NCBI RefSeq assembly: GCF_040802235.1
Contig: NC_133161.1
Location: forward strand, 145,195,121 to 145,259,120
Reading direction: 5' to 3'
Origin: Manis javanica
Taxonomy: Eukaryota; Chordata; Mammalia; Pholidota; Manidae
Length of the DNA: 64,000 nt
A program made the translations under genes and the position numbers. Below the pieces are notes generated by a model that ran no database searches, was not told the DNA's origin, and was given only the letters and a program-made list of their open reading frames with translations. This document shows positions 23,901 to 34,200 of this stretch, in pieces (the first letter of the stretch is position 1; the number at the start of each line of letters is the position of its first letter).

Positions 23901-26395
23901 TCAAAAAACCAGTGTCTAATAAAAGGAACTAGGACTCCTTGGAGAAATGGCTGATTCTAAGGTTGGGGCAGGGAAAATACAAGATGAGTCTGAAGCACCT
24001 TGTAGTACCAGAAAAGCATGGGTGTATGTCAAAGCGACAGAGGTAGCCATGTGAAAGAGTTCTCAGTGTCCAAGGCTACAGCAATATAAACAGCACACTA
24101 CTGGAAAAGGGAAGCATGAAATAAATGTACATGAATCCATACAATAAATTAAATAAAAAATGGGAAAGAGATGCATCTTTCTCAAAGAAGAATTCCATTT
24201 AAATATATGTAGATACTCCCTCCTACAGGAGATGGAATCCCTGCTGTTGGTGATTCTTGCTCCCATCCCCTCTCCTGGCCTATACTTAGTTACTTGCTTC
24301 TGAAGAACAGGGTATGGAGGAAAATGTGATACACGTAGGTGGAGAAAACTAGCAACACTACCTAATCCAAGTATTGAAAGCTAGTTCACCACTGAGGTTA
24401 TATGGTTACCAAGTGCCTCCTGATATATGATTGGGTACTTCCGTTTGTGGTACCCGTTATCAAAATCCATAGCTACAGACTAATCATGAGAACACCAGTC
24501 AAATTCACACTGGGGAACATCTTTATAGGATACTTAGACAAATACCTACATAGACACCTTAAGACTGTCAAAATCATGAAAGTTAAGGAAAGATTGGGAA
24601 ACTCACACCAGCAGAGACTAGAGAGACTGACAACTCAATGCAGTGTGGTACCCTGGAGTGGCTCCTGGAACAGAAAGATTAATGAAAAACTGGTGAAACC
24701 CAAATCAAGTCCCACTTTAATAAGTAAGAAAACAAACCAGACTTTATGACCTTTCTGGGGAAGTCTGATGATAAAATTACTTACTTCTGCAAAGTTCTTG
24801 GTCCCCCAGGTGAATTAACATGTATAGTCAGTAGTATTTATTAGGCATTTAACTCACATTTAATACACTGAACTATGCTAGAAAGTGAAATATATTTCCA
24901 CTTTAATATTACGACCCTAATTGAATTCTCCTTTTTGAGTACCTCTAGAAGAATAACAACCATTATCGTTCAATTATTCACAAAAATAGTGGAAGGTGCT
25001 TATTTATTTCATAATGAAAAAAGTTATTTTCATATTACTTTTCTTTTTGGATTTTATTGTTAAAGTGAGTTTTCAATTCCCCAACACGCACCACCTAAAG
25101 ATTGACAGCCATGGTGGGAAAAAAAAGTCCACTTGAAATTTAAATAATTTTGCCTCAGATCACCCACAAATTCCAAAGAAATGAAGCTCTAACAATTCCT
25201 TCTCTTTTTACTTATGTAAAACTGTGAAGCATTATCCTAACAGTTACCTTGTTTATCTTAGTAAAGTTGCAAATGTTAAGTTTTTTGGGAAAATATGTAA
25301 ACTAGCAGACTGGGTTCTATAGGAGAGAATCAAGTATTTTGGTTTCTGGCACTGCAAGACCTTCAGTAACTCACTGTCTGGCTGCTGCTGGAGGCAAGAG
25401 AGGATAAAATGAACAAGTAAATACGAATCACAGTAAATAGGTTCAAAAATATTGCACGTATTAAAAAGTTCTTTCTATTCACATTTCATTATCAAATTTG
25501 AGCAAAAGCTACTTAGAGATAGATCTACCCTTCAGCCGCTTACTAGAACATAGCACATCTAAGCAAATACGCTTCCGTCAATTTATCTCACTTTGGGAAT
25601 AAAATGAATAGCCTGTCACCCTGCAGACAACTGAAATATTTTCTGACAGAACAGCCTACTACTCAGTGCTGTGACTATTCGAGGTTGTTCTGAAATACGG
25701 TTATCTAACCGTAAGGCTTTAGCTTTTTCAAACGGAAAACCCCCATGAATTCCAAACTCTAAAAAGAATACATCCCTTTCTATGCTTACCGGGGCAGGGA
25801 TACTCGTTCATAAAGTCCGATTCCACCTAAAATTTCTCTCAGATTAAAAAGCAAAGTATCCCAGAATCTGGCCAGGAAAGAAAACAAAGTCAACACCCCA
25901 GAGCTCACCCATCCTTAAAAATTCCTGTTGACTTCTAACACACCACTGAGAACCAGACAACCTGACGAGGCCGAATCTGCGCGCCCGTCCACGTCTCTGG
26001 CCGTTCCCTTTCCCTGACTCCACCAACAGGCGTAGCCTCCACATTCCTACTCCTAGAGATCTACGGGGGCGTCAGGGTGGCAGCTGCCGGGCGGCTCCAG
26101 ACGTCCCGCACACGCCTGCCTTCACGGTGGTGGTTAGAACTCCGTTTCCGGGCTGTACAGAGAACCCGAGCTGAAGGCCGGGGGCGGAAAGCCAGAGGCG
26201 CCGCAAACCTGCCTCTGGCCCCCCACCTTCAGGCCGTCCCCACCCCGGCTCCGCCAGCCCCTCGGGTTACCACAGCCTGCGCCTTCCTCCCAGGCCCGCG
26301 GTCCGCCCGCCTGCCCGCGGCGGCAGTCCGACCCCGCGCTCACCGTTCACCAGCGCCGGGGTCTTCTCCGCGAGGTTACGGACGAACCGGGCCAT
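20854..26395 (-). CDS. ATP5MG: ATP synthase membrane subunit g, complete gene
   Basis: Encodes subunit g of the mitochondrial F1Fo ATP synthase, part of the membrane sector in the inner membrane and needed for dimer formation and cristae shape. Three coding exons, 26,344-26,395, 22,267-22,427 and 20,854-20,952, join with GT-AG introns to 103 codons plus stop, the family's usual length. The protein begins [17 protein letters not shown], has '[20 protein letters not shown]' near residues 21-40 and ends in a single membrane helix with a GxxxG motif (G-E-I-I-G) before 'GIIGYDV'. The start has A at -3 and G at +4. No stop or frameshift is seen. Its neighbour upstream is the 3' end of UBE4A, as in human. 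Human has Q rather than R at residue 3. Confidence 0.97.
20953..22266 (-). other. ATP5MG: ATP5MG intron 2
   Basis: GT-AG intron, donor GTAACT. No additional exon or clear young repeat is seen. Confidence 0.85.
22267..22427 (-). CDS. ATP5MG: ATP5MG coding exon 2
   Basis: Codes residues 18 (split) to 71, including '[12 protein letters not shown]' and '[10 protein letters not shown]'. The acceptor is TTTTCCAG at 22,435-22,428. Confidence 0.96.
22428..26343 (-). other. ATP5MG: ATP5MG intron 1
   Basis: A 3.9-kb GT-AG intron, donor GTGAGC. It is AT-rich with no second gene seen. A CA-rich short run occurs near 23,808-23,819. Low-complexity A-runs occur but no full repeat was identified with confidence. 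Confidence 0.8.
26344..26395 (-). CDS. ATP5MG: ATP5MG coding exon 1
   Basis: Codes residues 1-17 and the first base of codon 18. ATG at 26,395-26,393 in a strong context (A at -3, G at +4). The donor is GTGAGC. Confidence 0.95.
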
Positions 26396-26706
26396 CGTTC
26401 CAGGAGCGAGAGTCCGTCGCCCTGAACGGCCGGCTGAAAGTCACCCCCCGGAAGGACCCGCCGCAGGACTCCGTTCCGCTTCCAAGGTCGGGCTTCCTCT
26501 TTCCGCGCCGGTCCAAGATATTTAGATGTCCTACTATCTTTTCGGAATCTAGTTGGCCAGGTCATTTTCTTCAGTCACAGAGGACAAAGTGGATATGAAA
26601 AAATGAGATCAGAGAACACGTGGAGAACAATGGGATTCCGCAATGAAACAGGCACTTCTTGGGGCAGCCGCGCAGGGAAGTCCGGAAGACCGGCGAGGGG
26701 AGGGAA

Positions 26707-26718
26707 GGCGCATGCGTC
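26707..26718. promoter_or_regulatory. NRF-1-like site
   Basis: GGCGCATGCGTC matches the NRF-1 palindrome (GCGCATGCGC) at 9 of the 10 core positions. It lies about 310 bases upstream of the ATP5MG start codon. Confidence 0.6.
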
Positions 26719-27029
26719 CGGGCTTCGCGTGTTCAACTACACTCTTCTGCGAAACGTACTTTGGCCGCTTTTGTGAGAGAATCGGGGTAGTTAGGGCTGG
26801 ACGGCGTCACTGAGATTTTTCTAGACCAATATGATTGTCTTATGAAGGCAGAGAGGGTCCCAGACCAAACATGTGAAGTTAGGGGCAGAGCAGGCGCCAC
26901 GCCAGCTGTCACCTGACTCGGGTCGCTCTTTTGTAATCTCGGTCTCCGTGCATCCTGTATCAGGATTGGAATCCCATTTCCCCTAATTCCCTAACCAGCC
27001 ACAGGGAACTATGCAGATATGAGGAACAA

Positions 27030-27890
27030 AATCAATTCACTGAGGGCCTCCAGTATGCCAGGCATTTTGGAATGTAAAGAAAGCTTGTGTATTAGGTAGT
27101 GTCCCTTTTAAGACAGATTGAAAAATGGCCAAATAGTGAGTGGCAGAGTTTGGGATCTGAAGAGGTTGCGATGTAAACACAGAGACGGGGCATTTGTATC
27201 GGATCTGGCGTGGGGCTGATCTGGGAAGACTTCATAAAGGAGAGGAAATCCTTGAGTTGATGTATAACTAAATAGCTATACAATACTGTCCGCTGACTTT
27301 ATAGTTTAATATGACTGGAAGGAAAGATGTATGTAGGGCAGTGGCAACTGATAAACTAAAATGATAAATATTGTACCCCGGGAAACCCTGTGCAGAAGTA
27401 TAACTTACTGGTGGAATGTTAAAAGTGCAAAAAAAAAAAAGTGATATTAAGGAGTCAAGACTTCCAGTGAAGGAGTGGAGTGATTCAGCTGCTCAATATT
27501 CCAGAGAAGTCAAATTAAGGATGGCAAAGTTAATTTAGCAACATGGAAACATTAGCTAGAGCAGTTTAAAAAAATTAGAAGCCAGAGCCAATGAGTGAAG
27601 AAATGCGGCTATAAAGGAATACAAGACAGGAAACCAAATTAAGCATGTAGAACTCAAGGAGAGGCTGCAGATGGAGAAGGGGGATTGACAAGATAACCGA
27701 GGAAGCATGAAAGGAGGTCGGAGGGATTAGCCTTGAAATGGAGGGGCTTTCTTCCACAGATGAGAGAAGTGTCAAAGTGGAAATCTTTCCATGAAGTAGA
27801 AGGCAAGGTCTTCAGTGAAGGCTAAGTGGGAGGGAGAATTTGAGGAAAGAGGTTAAAAGTTTGGAATAGCTGTTGAAGGACACACAGAAG
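27030..27890 (-). mobile_element. Diverged LINE-2 fragment, antisense
   Basis: The purine-rich sequence starts with a reversed L2 3'-end-like block ('ctccagtatgccaggcattt', 27,049) and goes on in the pattern seen for the other antisense L2 copies. Little code is preserved. It lies between the ATP5MG promoter and the UBE4A 3' end. Confidence 0.45.
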
Positions 27891-28384
27891 GTTGTAGGGC
27901 AATGTCAGAGACAAGTTTGTGGTTGTGCTGCCCTAAGGATTGTGTCATTTTCCTCCAACAGCTTGGATACTGTAGCAGAGGGGAATGGTTGGGTTAATCT
28001 AGGCAGAGGTACCTCTACGTATATTTTCACACGACAGAGGTATAGAAACAAGAGGCAAGAAAGGTGAAGCCAAAAATGAACTGGTTAGGAAAAAAAAAAA
28101 AGCCTGGAGACTCATCTGAGAACTCCAGGGTCCAGACACCTGCTAAGGCAGGTCACACACACAGGATCACTACCTTAAAAAGAGGTGAAAATCAGACTCC
28201 TCAAAACTTGGAGAGGGATTTCTGAAGCTGTCACTAGCTTTTAATACTGTAATAAAGGAAGTGATAACAAAGGTTAGTCAGGTGTTCATTTATTAAATAC
28301 AAGCTTTGAACAAACACCACCAGGCAAGTTTGACAAGGAGTAACCTTCCTGGAATGTTTTAAAATACAGTTATGTTGATCAGCT
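27891..28384. other. Short intergenic spacer between UBE4A and ATP5MG
   Basis: No feature was recognised apart from an A-run at 28,090-28,101. A second AATAAA on the minus strand at about 28,288-28,293 could serve as an alternative UBE4A signal. Confidence 0.4.
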
Positions 28385-28390
28385 TTTATT
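28385..28390 (-). terminator. UBE4A: Probable UBE4A polyadenylation signal
   Basis: AATAAA on the minus strand about 2.7 kb after the UBE4A stop codon, agreeing with the long 3' UTR known for this gene in human. Other AATAAA copies occur closer to the stop (31,092-31,097 overlaps the stop itself), so the choice is inferred. Confidence 0.5.
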
Positions 28391-31092
28391 TCAATCAAAC
28401 TTTTTGTTGTGTTCTTTTTGTTTCTAGGTTTTCCTGTTTAGCAATTAGAGCATGTGCATTATTTCCTCACATGACATCAACAGTGCAGCATCAGCCTCTG
28501 GCTTGTAAAGGCACCCAGTAGACTTATGCTCAGGGCAATGGCTGCTTAGCAACCAGCATCCAATAAAGTAATGAAGCTTTTGTAGAGTGTGACACCAAAT
28601 AGCAACTGGCACCTTCACCTGTACCATGAAACTAAAGTTTCTTTCAGTTTTCACATATCACTAAAAACTACATTTAAAAACAAACCAACCAATCCAGATT
28701 GCTTGATAAAACCTACTTACATAATCTTTGAAGTTTAGTATTACCTTCTTAGTAAGCAATACTAGAGCTGATTCAAGAGACTTCATTTTCCTATCATACT
28801 CCAGCAGAGCCAACACGTAAAACTAGGTATATCAGAAAGTCTGCTCTAAAGGATTAAGAGCTGCTTCTGAGTTCCAGATGACAAAACACTTCTTTAAGCT
28901 TCCAAGTACATATATGCATTGCATTGTACCAATATAATGTTTTCGTCTCATTTATGGGATGTTCTTACATTGCTTCAAGGAAAGAAAAAAGGCACAGAAG
29001 ACACTAGGTTTTCTTACCCATTGTGGCCTTAAGCTATAAACTTGCCTTTGTGATGAGTTTAAAGATATTCAGCAGCATTAATGGTGCCATAGCCATTCAT
29101 AAAAAGTTTCAGGAAAAGAGCTTTAACAAAAAAAAAGCTTGCCAGAAAAGGCTTACAATTTGAAGACTAAATACAGAAGTAGAATACAGATACAAGAGGC
29201 AGCATAGAGGCTGTTAACTAGAAAACTGCTGGGAGCAGCTGCCTTCTGAGGTTTTGTGCCCATATTCCCTCCAATTTTCTCCTATGAATCTCTGGTCTTT
29301 TCCCTACTTCTTTTAAAAATTAAAACATCCTATTAGGCTGGATTTGGAAGATAAATGCAAGTAGGTAGAAGCTTATTTTATGCACAGTTCATTCTCAGAG
29401 GAGGAGGATATTAAATACGAAATGAAGTTCATTTTAAGAATATAAACAATTGCTTCCAAAGGCCTTTAAAGGCCTGGGGAGCATGCTGAATTGGTCTCTT
29501 ACATTCTGGCATTTGCAAGAGTCATCGACTTCTGTTACCATTTATAAGATAAGCACAGCCAACAGGCAACGTCCACTTATGTCTAGTGTGGGATGCCCGC
29601 TGATTTGAGGTTTTTCAGGTACCATCAAAACACACCAAGGACTGCTTATAGCAACTTGTGTTGTAATATCAAAAAACTACCATCTTATTTGAAAGAGGCC
29701 ATGATTAAAAATAATGTACTCTAAACTAAGCAATAACCTGTGTTTATAGATCATACTACTTACTCTTCTTGTCACTTTTATTTTCAGGGTTAGCAGGATA
29801 GTGACAACCCATAGGGGAATGTGCCTCACTTAGCATGTTAAGCTGCACAACGAGTACAGAGCTCAAGCTCAACTTGTAGAAGTGGGCCCATCCACCTACT
29901 AACGACATAGGGCTAAGTGGATACTTACCAAGGACAAGGTTGTGTTCAAATCCCTACTTTGTTAACTGACGACCTAAGGCTGAGTCAGAAGCAACTCTTG
30001 GAAGTTAGATCACAATCCCAAACAAACACTAACTATATACATGTTATAGTCTTAGAATTTTGTCTAGAGTGTTAGTAAATATGATCATACACTGCATACA
30101 TTTTACCATGGAAAAGACAACATAAAGCGGTACTGAGTTTACACTAGACCAATATAAAAACACATGGTGTGTGTGTGTGTGTGTACATACACTGTTGATA
30201 TTAGTGTCTTAAAATGACATTTTCCATGGTTACAATATTTGTCGCCTAACTTTTCTACTCAAGCCTCATCCTTACAGCCAACAAATTTCCTTCTGTAAGA
30301 TAAAAAGATCCCCAAAGCTTCCTTTATTCTTTCACCTCCAGATTTTTTTAATGAAGTGTCAAAGCTCCAAGGTTGTTCTACCAATCCTCCTAAAAATATT
30401 TAGGGCTAACTGTTCTGTAGTTATGACAACCCTGTGGGAGAGTGTCCTCCACAGCGTCACTGAGTTATGAGATAACACAAAATTAAGAGCTGCCAACAGA
30501 AGTTGCAGTGGATTCCCTTGTTTTCATCTCATCTATCATCATATTCAAAAGTCTACTCAAATGTCAATCTATCTGCTTTTATGTGAAAGATTATTTTTTA
30601 ACATTGCAGAGCTGTAACAAGGAAAAGGGCTGAAGGCCGGATCCTGAAGACTAGTAAATGCCTTGCTGACACAGGACTTTCTGATGACATCAGCTGTCCC
30701 TGAAATATGTGACATCATATATTTAAAAGCAGTGTTCACCAAAGACATCTGAACAGTTCTTGGAAGAGAAACAATAAAGTGGAAGGAAGTTTTAGTATTT
30801 AAAGTGAATATAACTCAAGGAAGGCAAAGGAAGAAGACGGACTAGGGAGAGAGAACAAAGGGTAAAAACTAGTGATGACTTTTGAGTTTGTCGATGCTAT
30901 AGTCAACATGATGTCCTATCAGCCGGGAGGGCACTGCGAAGTTCTTAGGAATCTTACCACAATTAGAACAAGAGCAGAGCTCCAATTTAGTAAGGAAAAA
31001 AAAGAAAAAAGGAAAAGGAACAGAACCAGAAGAAACCACCACCAATTGTTTGCACTCTGGGGTTGGTTTTTGGTTTGTTTAGTTCACAGTAT
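28391..31092 (-). other. UBE4A: UBE4A 3' UTR
   Basis: Probable 2.7-kb 3' UTR. It contains a (GT)9 run at 30,167-30,184, read as (AC)9 in the mRNA, and a pyrimidine-rich tract in the mRNA sense opposite 30,993-31,017. No interspersed repeat was recognised, which fits transcribed exon sequence. Confidence 0.6.
30167..30184. repeat. (GT)9 microsatellite
   Basis: Nine perfect GT units inside the predicted UBE4A 3' UTR. Confidence 0.95.
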
Positions 31093-31222
31093 TTATTCAA
31101 GTTGCTCCTTTTGTTGCTGTTTCCTCTCTGCGAGCCACCGCTGGATTTTTTCTTTTAGTTCTGTGTTTGGCCGGATCTGGTCCATGGTGAGGGGACTACG
31201 GTTAAAGGGATCTGTTTGGTCA
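31093..31222 (-). CDS. UBE4A: UBE4A exon 20 (U-box C-terminal half)
   Basis: Codes residues 1,026-1,067: '[19 protein letters not shown]', then a basic helix and a glutamine-rich end (K-Q-Q-Q-K-E-Q-L-E). One extra Q in the run explains 1,067 rather than 1,066 residues. Stop TAA at 31,095-31,093. Confidence 0.97.
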
Positions 31223-34200
31223 CTGGGACAAAGAAAGAAAGGGAAATGGGGTTATTTCTGCAAGTTCTAACATCCTAAGCCAAAAACAGCACACCTGGGC
31301 GCCTTGCTTTGAGACTGAAGCTAGGGTGCAGTGTAACTGAATCAAGTGCTGACCTGAGGTTAGAAAGAATGAGATGAGAAAGAGTGATTCAGGAGATCTT
31401 TTTTTTTTTGTCTTTCTGCTCCTTAAACTTTGTCTCAACATTGCTCTCCAGATGGTATCTGACTTGATTTCCCTAAGGCAGAGAGACCCCGTACACTTAT
31501 GTCAGAGTAAAGTGGTTTGTAGTTTTAGTGAGAGACCCTTGAGATAGTCTAAGATGTTAAGGGATAAAGCTGTGTAAAAGTTGACATTTGACTTTGTCGA
31601 TTGCTAGACAAATAATGAAGATCATGGTTTCCTGACAGGTAAGAAGGTTTATAACATAGTTTAAGGACTGATGTATCTTTTGTTTGTATTCTGAGGCCAC
31701 CATGAAATATAAAATTTTTCAGGCACTTTGCCCACTTAGCAAAGCATCAAGCATATAGCATATGCTTAATACCAAATACTATGAAGCATAAAGTCCTTTT
31801 TTCATTATTTAAAAGCGTATTCCTTTAAACTTGGGTCAACTTATATAGCTTAGTTTTAAATAGGCAGAGTCTCTCAGGACCCATTTCTGTCTAATGCTAC
31901 ACTGTGAGCGGCAGGCTGGGGAACACTCACAGCCCCACGGCTGAATACAACAGCTGCGGCAGAATGTAGACTAACCCATATGATGAATATAGTGTAAAAC
32001 CTGAATTAAAGACAAACCACTTTTATGTTTTTACAGCAAAATAAAATTAAGATAATTTCAAGTCAACTCAGACTCCAAGTTGACATATTTTATAACATGT
32101 TGGTAGAAATTGTTTCCTTAAGGAAGGAAGAGGTTAGGTTACAGCCAGCATTTCCCAACAGGTTATCTTGTTTTAGATGTTTAAATCCTTAACAATCAAG
32201 TGATGTATCTCTGCCAAAAAGCTGCCCCAATTCATTAATCAATAATATGGGGCACCTGCTGGGTGAACAGCACTGTATTAGTGACCTGGAAGAAAAAGAC
32301 GACAGGAAACAAACAGAATGTGTGGTCCTGAGGCTGCGCCCTGGGCTGGCTCACCTGAGCAGATGTCTGGCAATGGTGGATCTATCCACAGTGACTCTGG
32401 AAGACGGCAGCACCACAGGGTCAGACATCAGTGTGCTCATGATGGGATCCAGGAACTCGTCACAGGCGTCTGCATAGGTCTCCTCTTCCTGTTGCTGGAG
32501 GTCTGCTAGAGACTGAGCGCACAGACACCTTGGAGTTAAGGTGAACTATTCAAAATGTTCAGTGACTACCCCTTCACCTTAAAGGGTCATTAATAACCCT
32601 TAGAGTGACAAAGACAATTCTCAGCTTTATTTTTGAAACAAGCTAAGATGGATATTGTAGGAGCAAATTTAGCATTCAGCTGAAACTTAAATTTGGCTCA
32701 GCTGCTAGCAGTCATAGTTGGAAATGGTTTAAGTGTTAACAGAAAAAGAAACACATCACATACAACATCCTTCTGTCAACAGTCCTGCTGTGAATGTCAT
32801 ATTTCAAAAGGGGATGGGGGTGGGAGGATTATTATTTGCATAATTAGAGTCACTCATGCAGTCTGTCCATGAAAAGCAGTTTCTGGGTTTATTTAGGTGC
32901 AAACAGGTATAGAAATTTAAAAGTGGCTCCAACATTTGATTCCTTCATGACTCTAGTTCCTCACGGACCCACCTGGCTAAGCTCTAGGCAAAGATGAAGC
33001 CCAACTCAATAAATAAGTAACTTGATAAAGGTAAGACTGGTATCAGTAAGGAAGGTCTTCTCCTAGATTCTGTGCCATGGTTTTCCTTCTTCATAACTGC
33101 CAACAGAGCTCTGTCATGCTCCAACCAAAGGCATTAGCTGAATGCAATAAAGTATTTTAATTTTTGAAATGTATGGCTATTCCCATATAAGCCAACTGCA
33201 ACTACAAACAGAACAGAGAAAATCAATGACTAAAAAGACTAATCTTGAATTCTATTCTAAAAAGTTCTTCTGCATTAACAATATAGATTTTCCATCTATT
33301 AGTAACACTGTAGAAAAGTTTTCATAAAAAACAACATATAAAAATCTGTACACTCTTTTCTTCTAGCAGAAGCTTCTTACATCAATTTTCTATTCTCACC
33401 CTCATGGTGAAAACAGTATTAAGAAGACGGCAGTCCTAGTGATTGACTGAACAGGAAGAATCATCTGTTGTTATTTTCTCAAGGCAATGCGCTTTTCCCC
33501 CCTGAAATATGGTAAAAAGTAGAAGAGCTGAGTCAACAATGTAACTGAACATATTAATAAATTTTCCTCCTCCTCACCTTGATTCTCTCTGCTAGGTTGC
33601 TGAAAGCCACAATCATATTCCCAGGCTTATTTATTTTCTTCAGGACTCGGACTGTCTGGGCAAAGAGAGTTGGGGAATAGGAACGCCCATCCTTGGGCAC
33701 AGTGGCACAGAAGTTTTCCTCATCCCTGGAAGATCACCATCAGAAAGAAAGTGAGCGTCAGAGAGTAGGTCTAGGAAGGAGAGAATGGATGGGCTAAGGA
33801 ACAAGATCCCCCAACACTTATATGCCATGAATGCTCTTTTGATACAGAAAGATTTCTTCTAATTTTTAGGACAGAAGTCTAGCAAGTATCCTGTGGCCTT
33901 AAAAGAATAATGCTTTTCAAAACAATCCTACAATTGGCAAAGCTTACCTCTGCACAAATCAAGCAGAGCATTGGGAAGTCTGAACAAGGTACCACAGGTC
34001 ACACAAGATTTCATTATTTAAAACTACAGGAGATTCCTTCGTCAACCAACTAGAAATGAACCACTGATTTTCTATTTCCACATGGTTACCAACCAGTCAT
34101 TCCATTATCAAAACCCCAAATCAAAGTATTAGCATCCCCTCTGGCTTGCTCAGTTTAAATTTCAGGTACCCAAGATTTAAGTAGATGGTGCAGATATCTG

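Larger units (their letters stand above)
26050..26800 (-). promoter_or_regulatory. ATP5MG: ATP5MG CpG-island promoter
   Basis: GC-rich and CpG-dense, with no TATA box near the expected start. ETS-type cores (CCGGAAG at 26,682-26,688, and several TTCCG/CGGAA sites around 26,449-26,512) and an NRF-1-like palindrome at 26,707-26,718 are present. This set is typical of nuclear genes for oxidative phosphorylation. Confidence 0.8.

Noticed and set aside
26077-26598. 173-codon plus-strand open frame over the ATP5MG promoter
   Set aside because: It is antisense to ATP5MG exon 1 and its CpG island. Stop codons are rare in GC-rich DNA, and the composition (P, R, A-rich) is that of a chance frame.
28445-28654. 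69-codon minus-strand open frame in the region before ATP5MG
   Set aside because: It lies inside the expected UBE4A 3' UTR and resembles no known protein.
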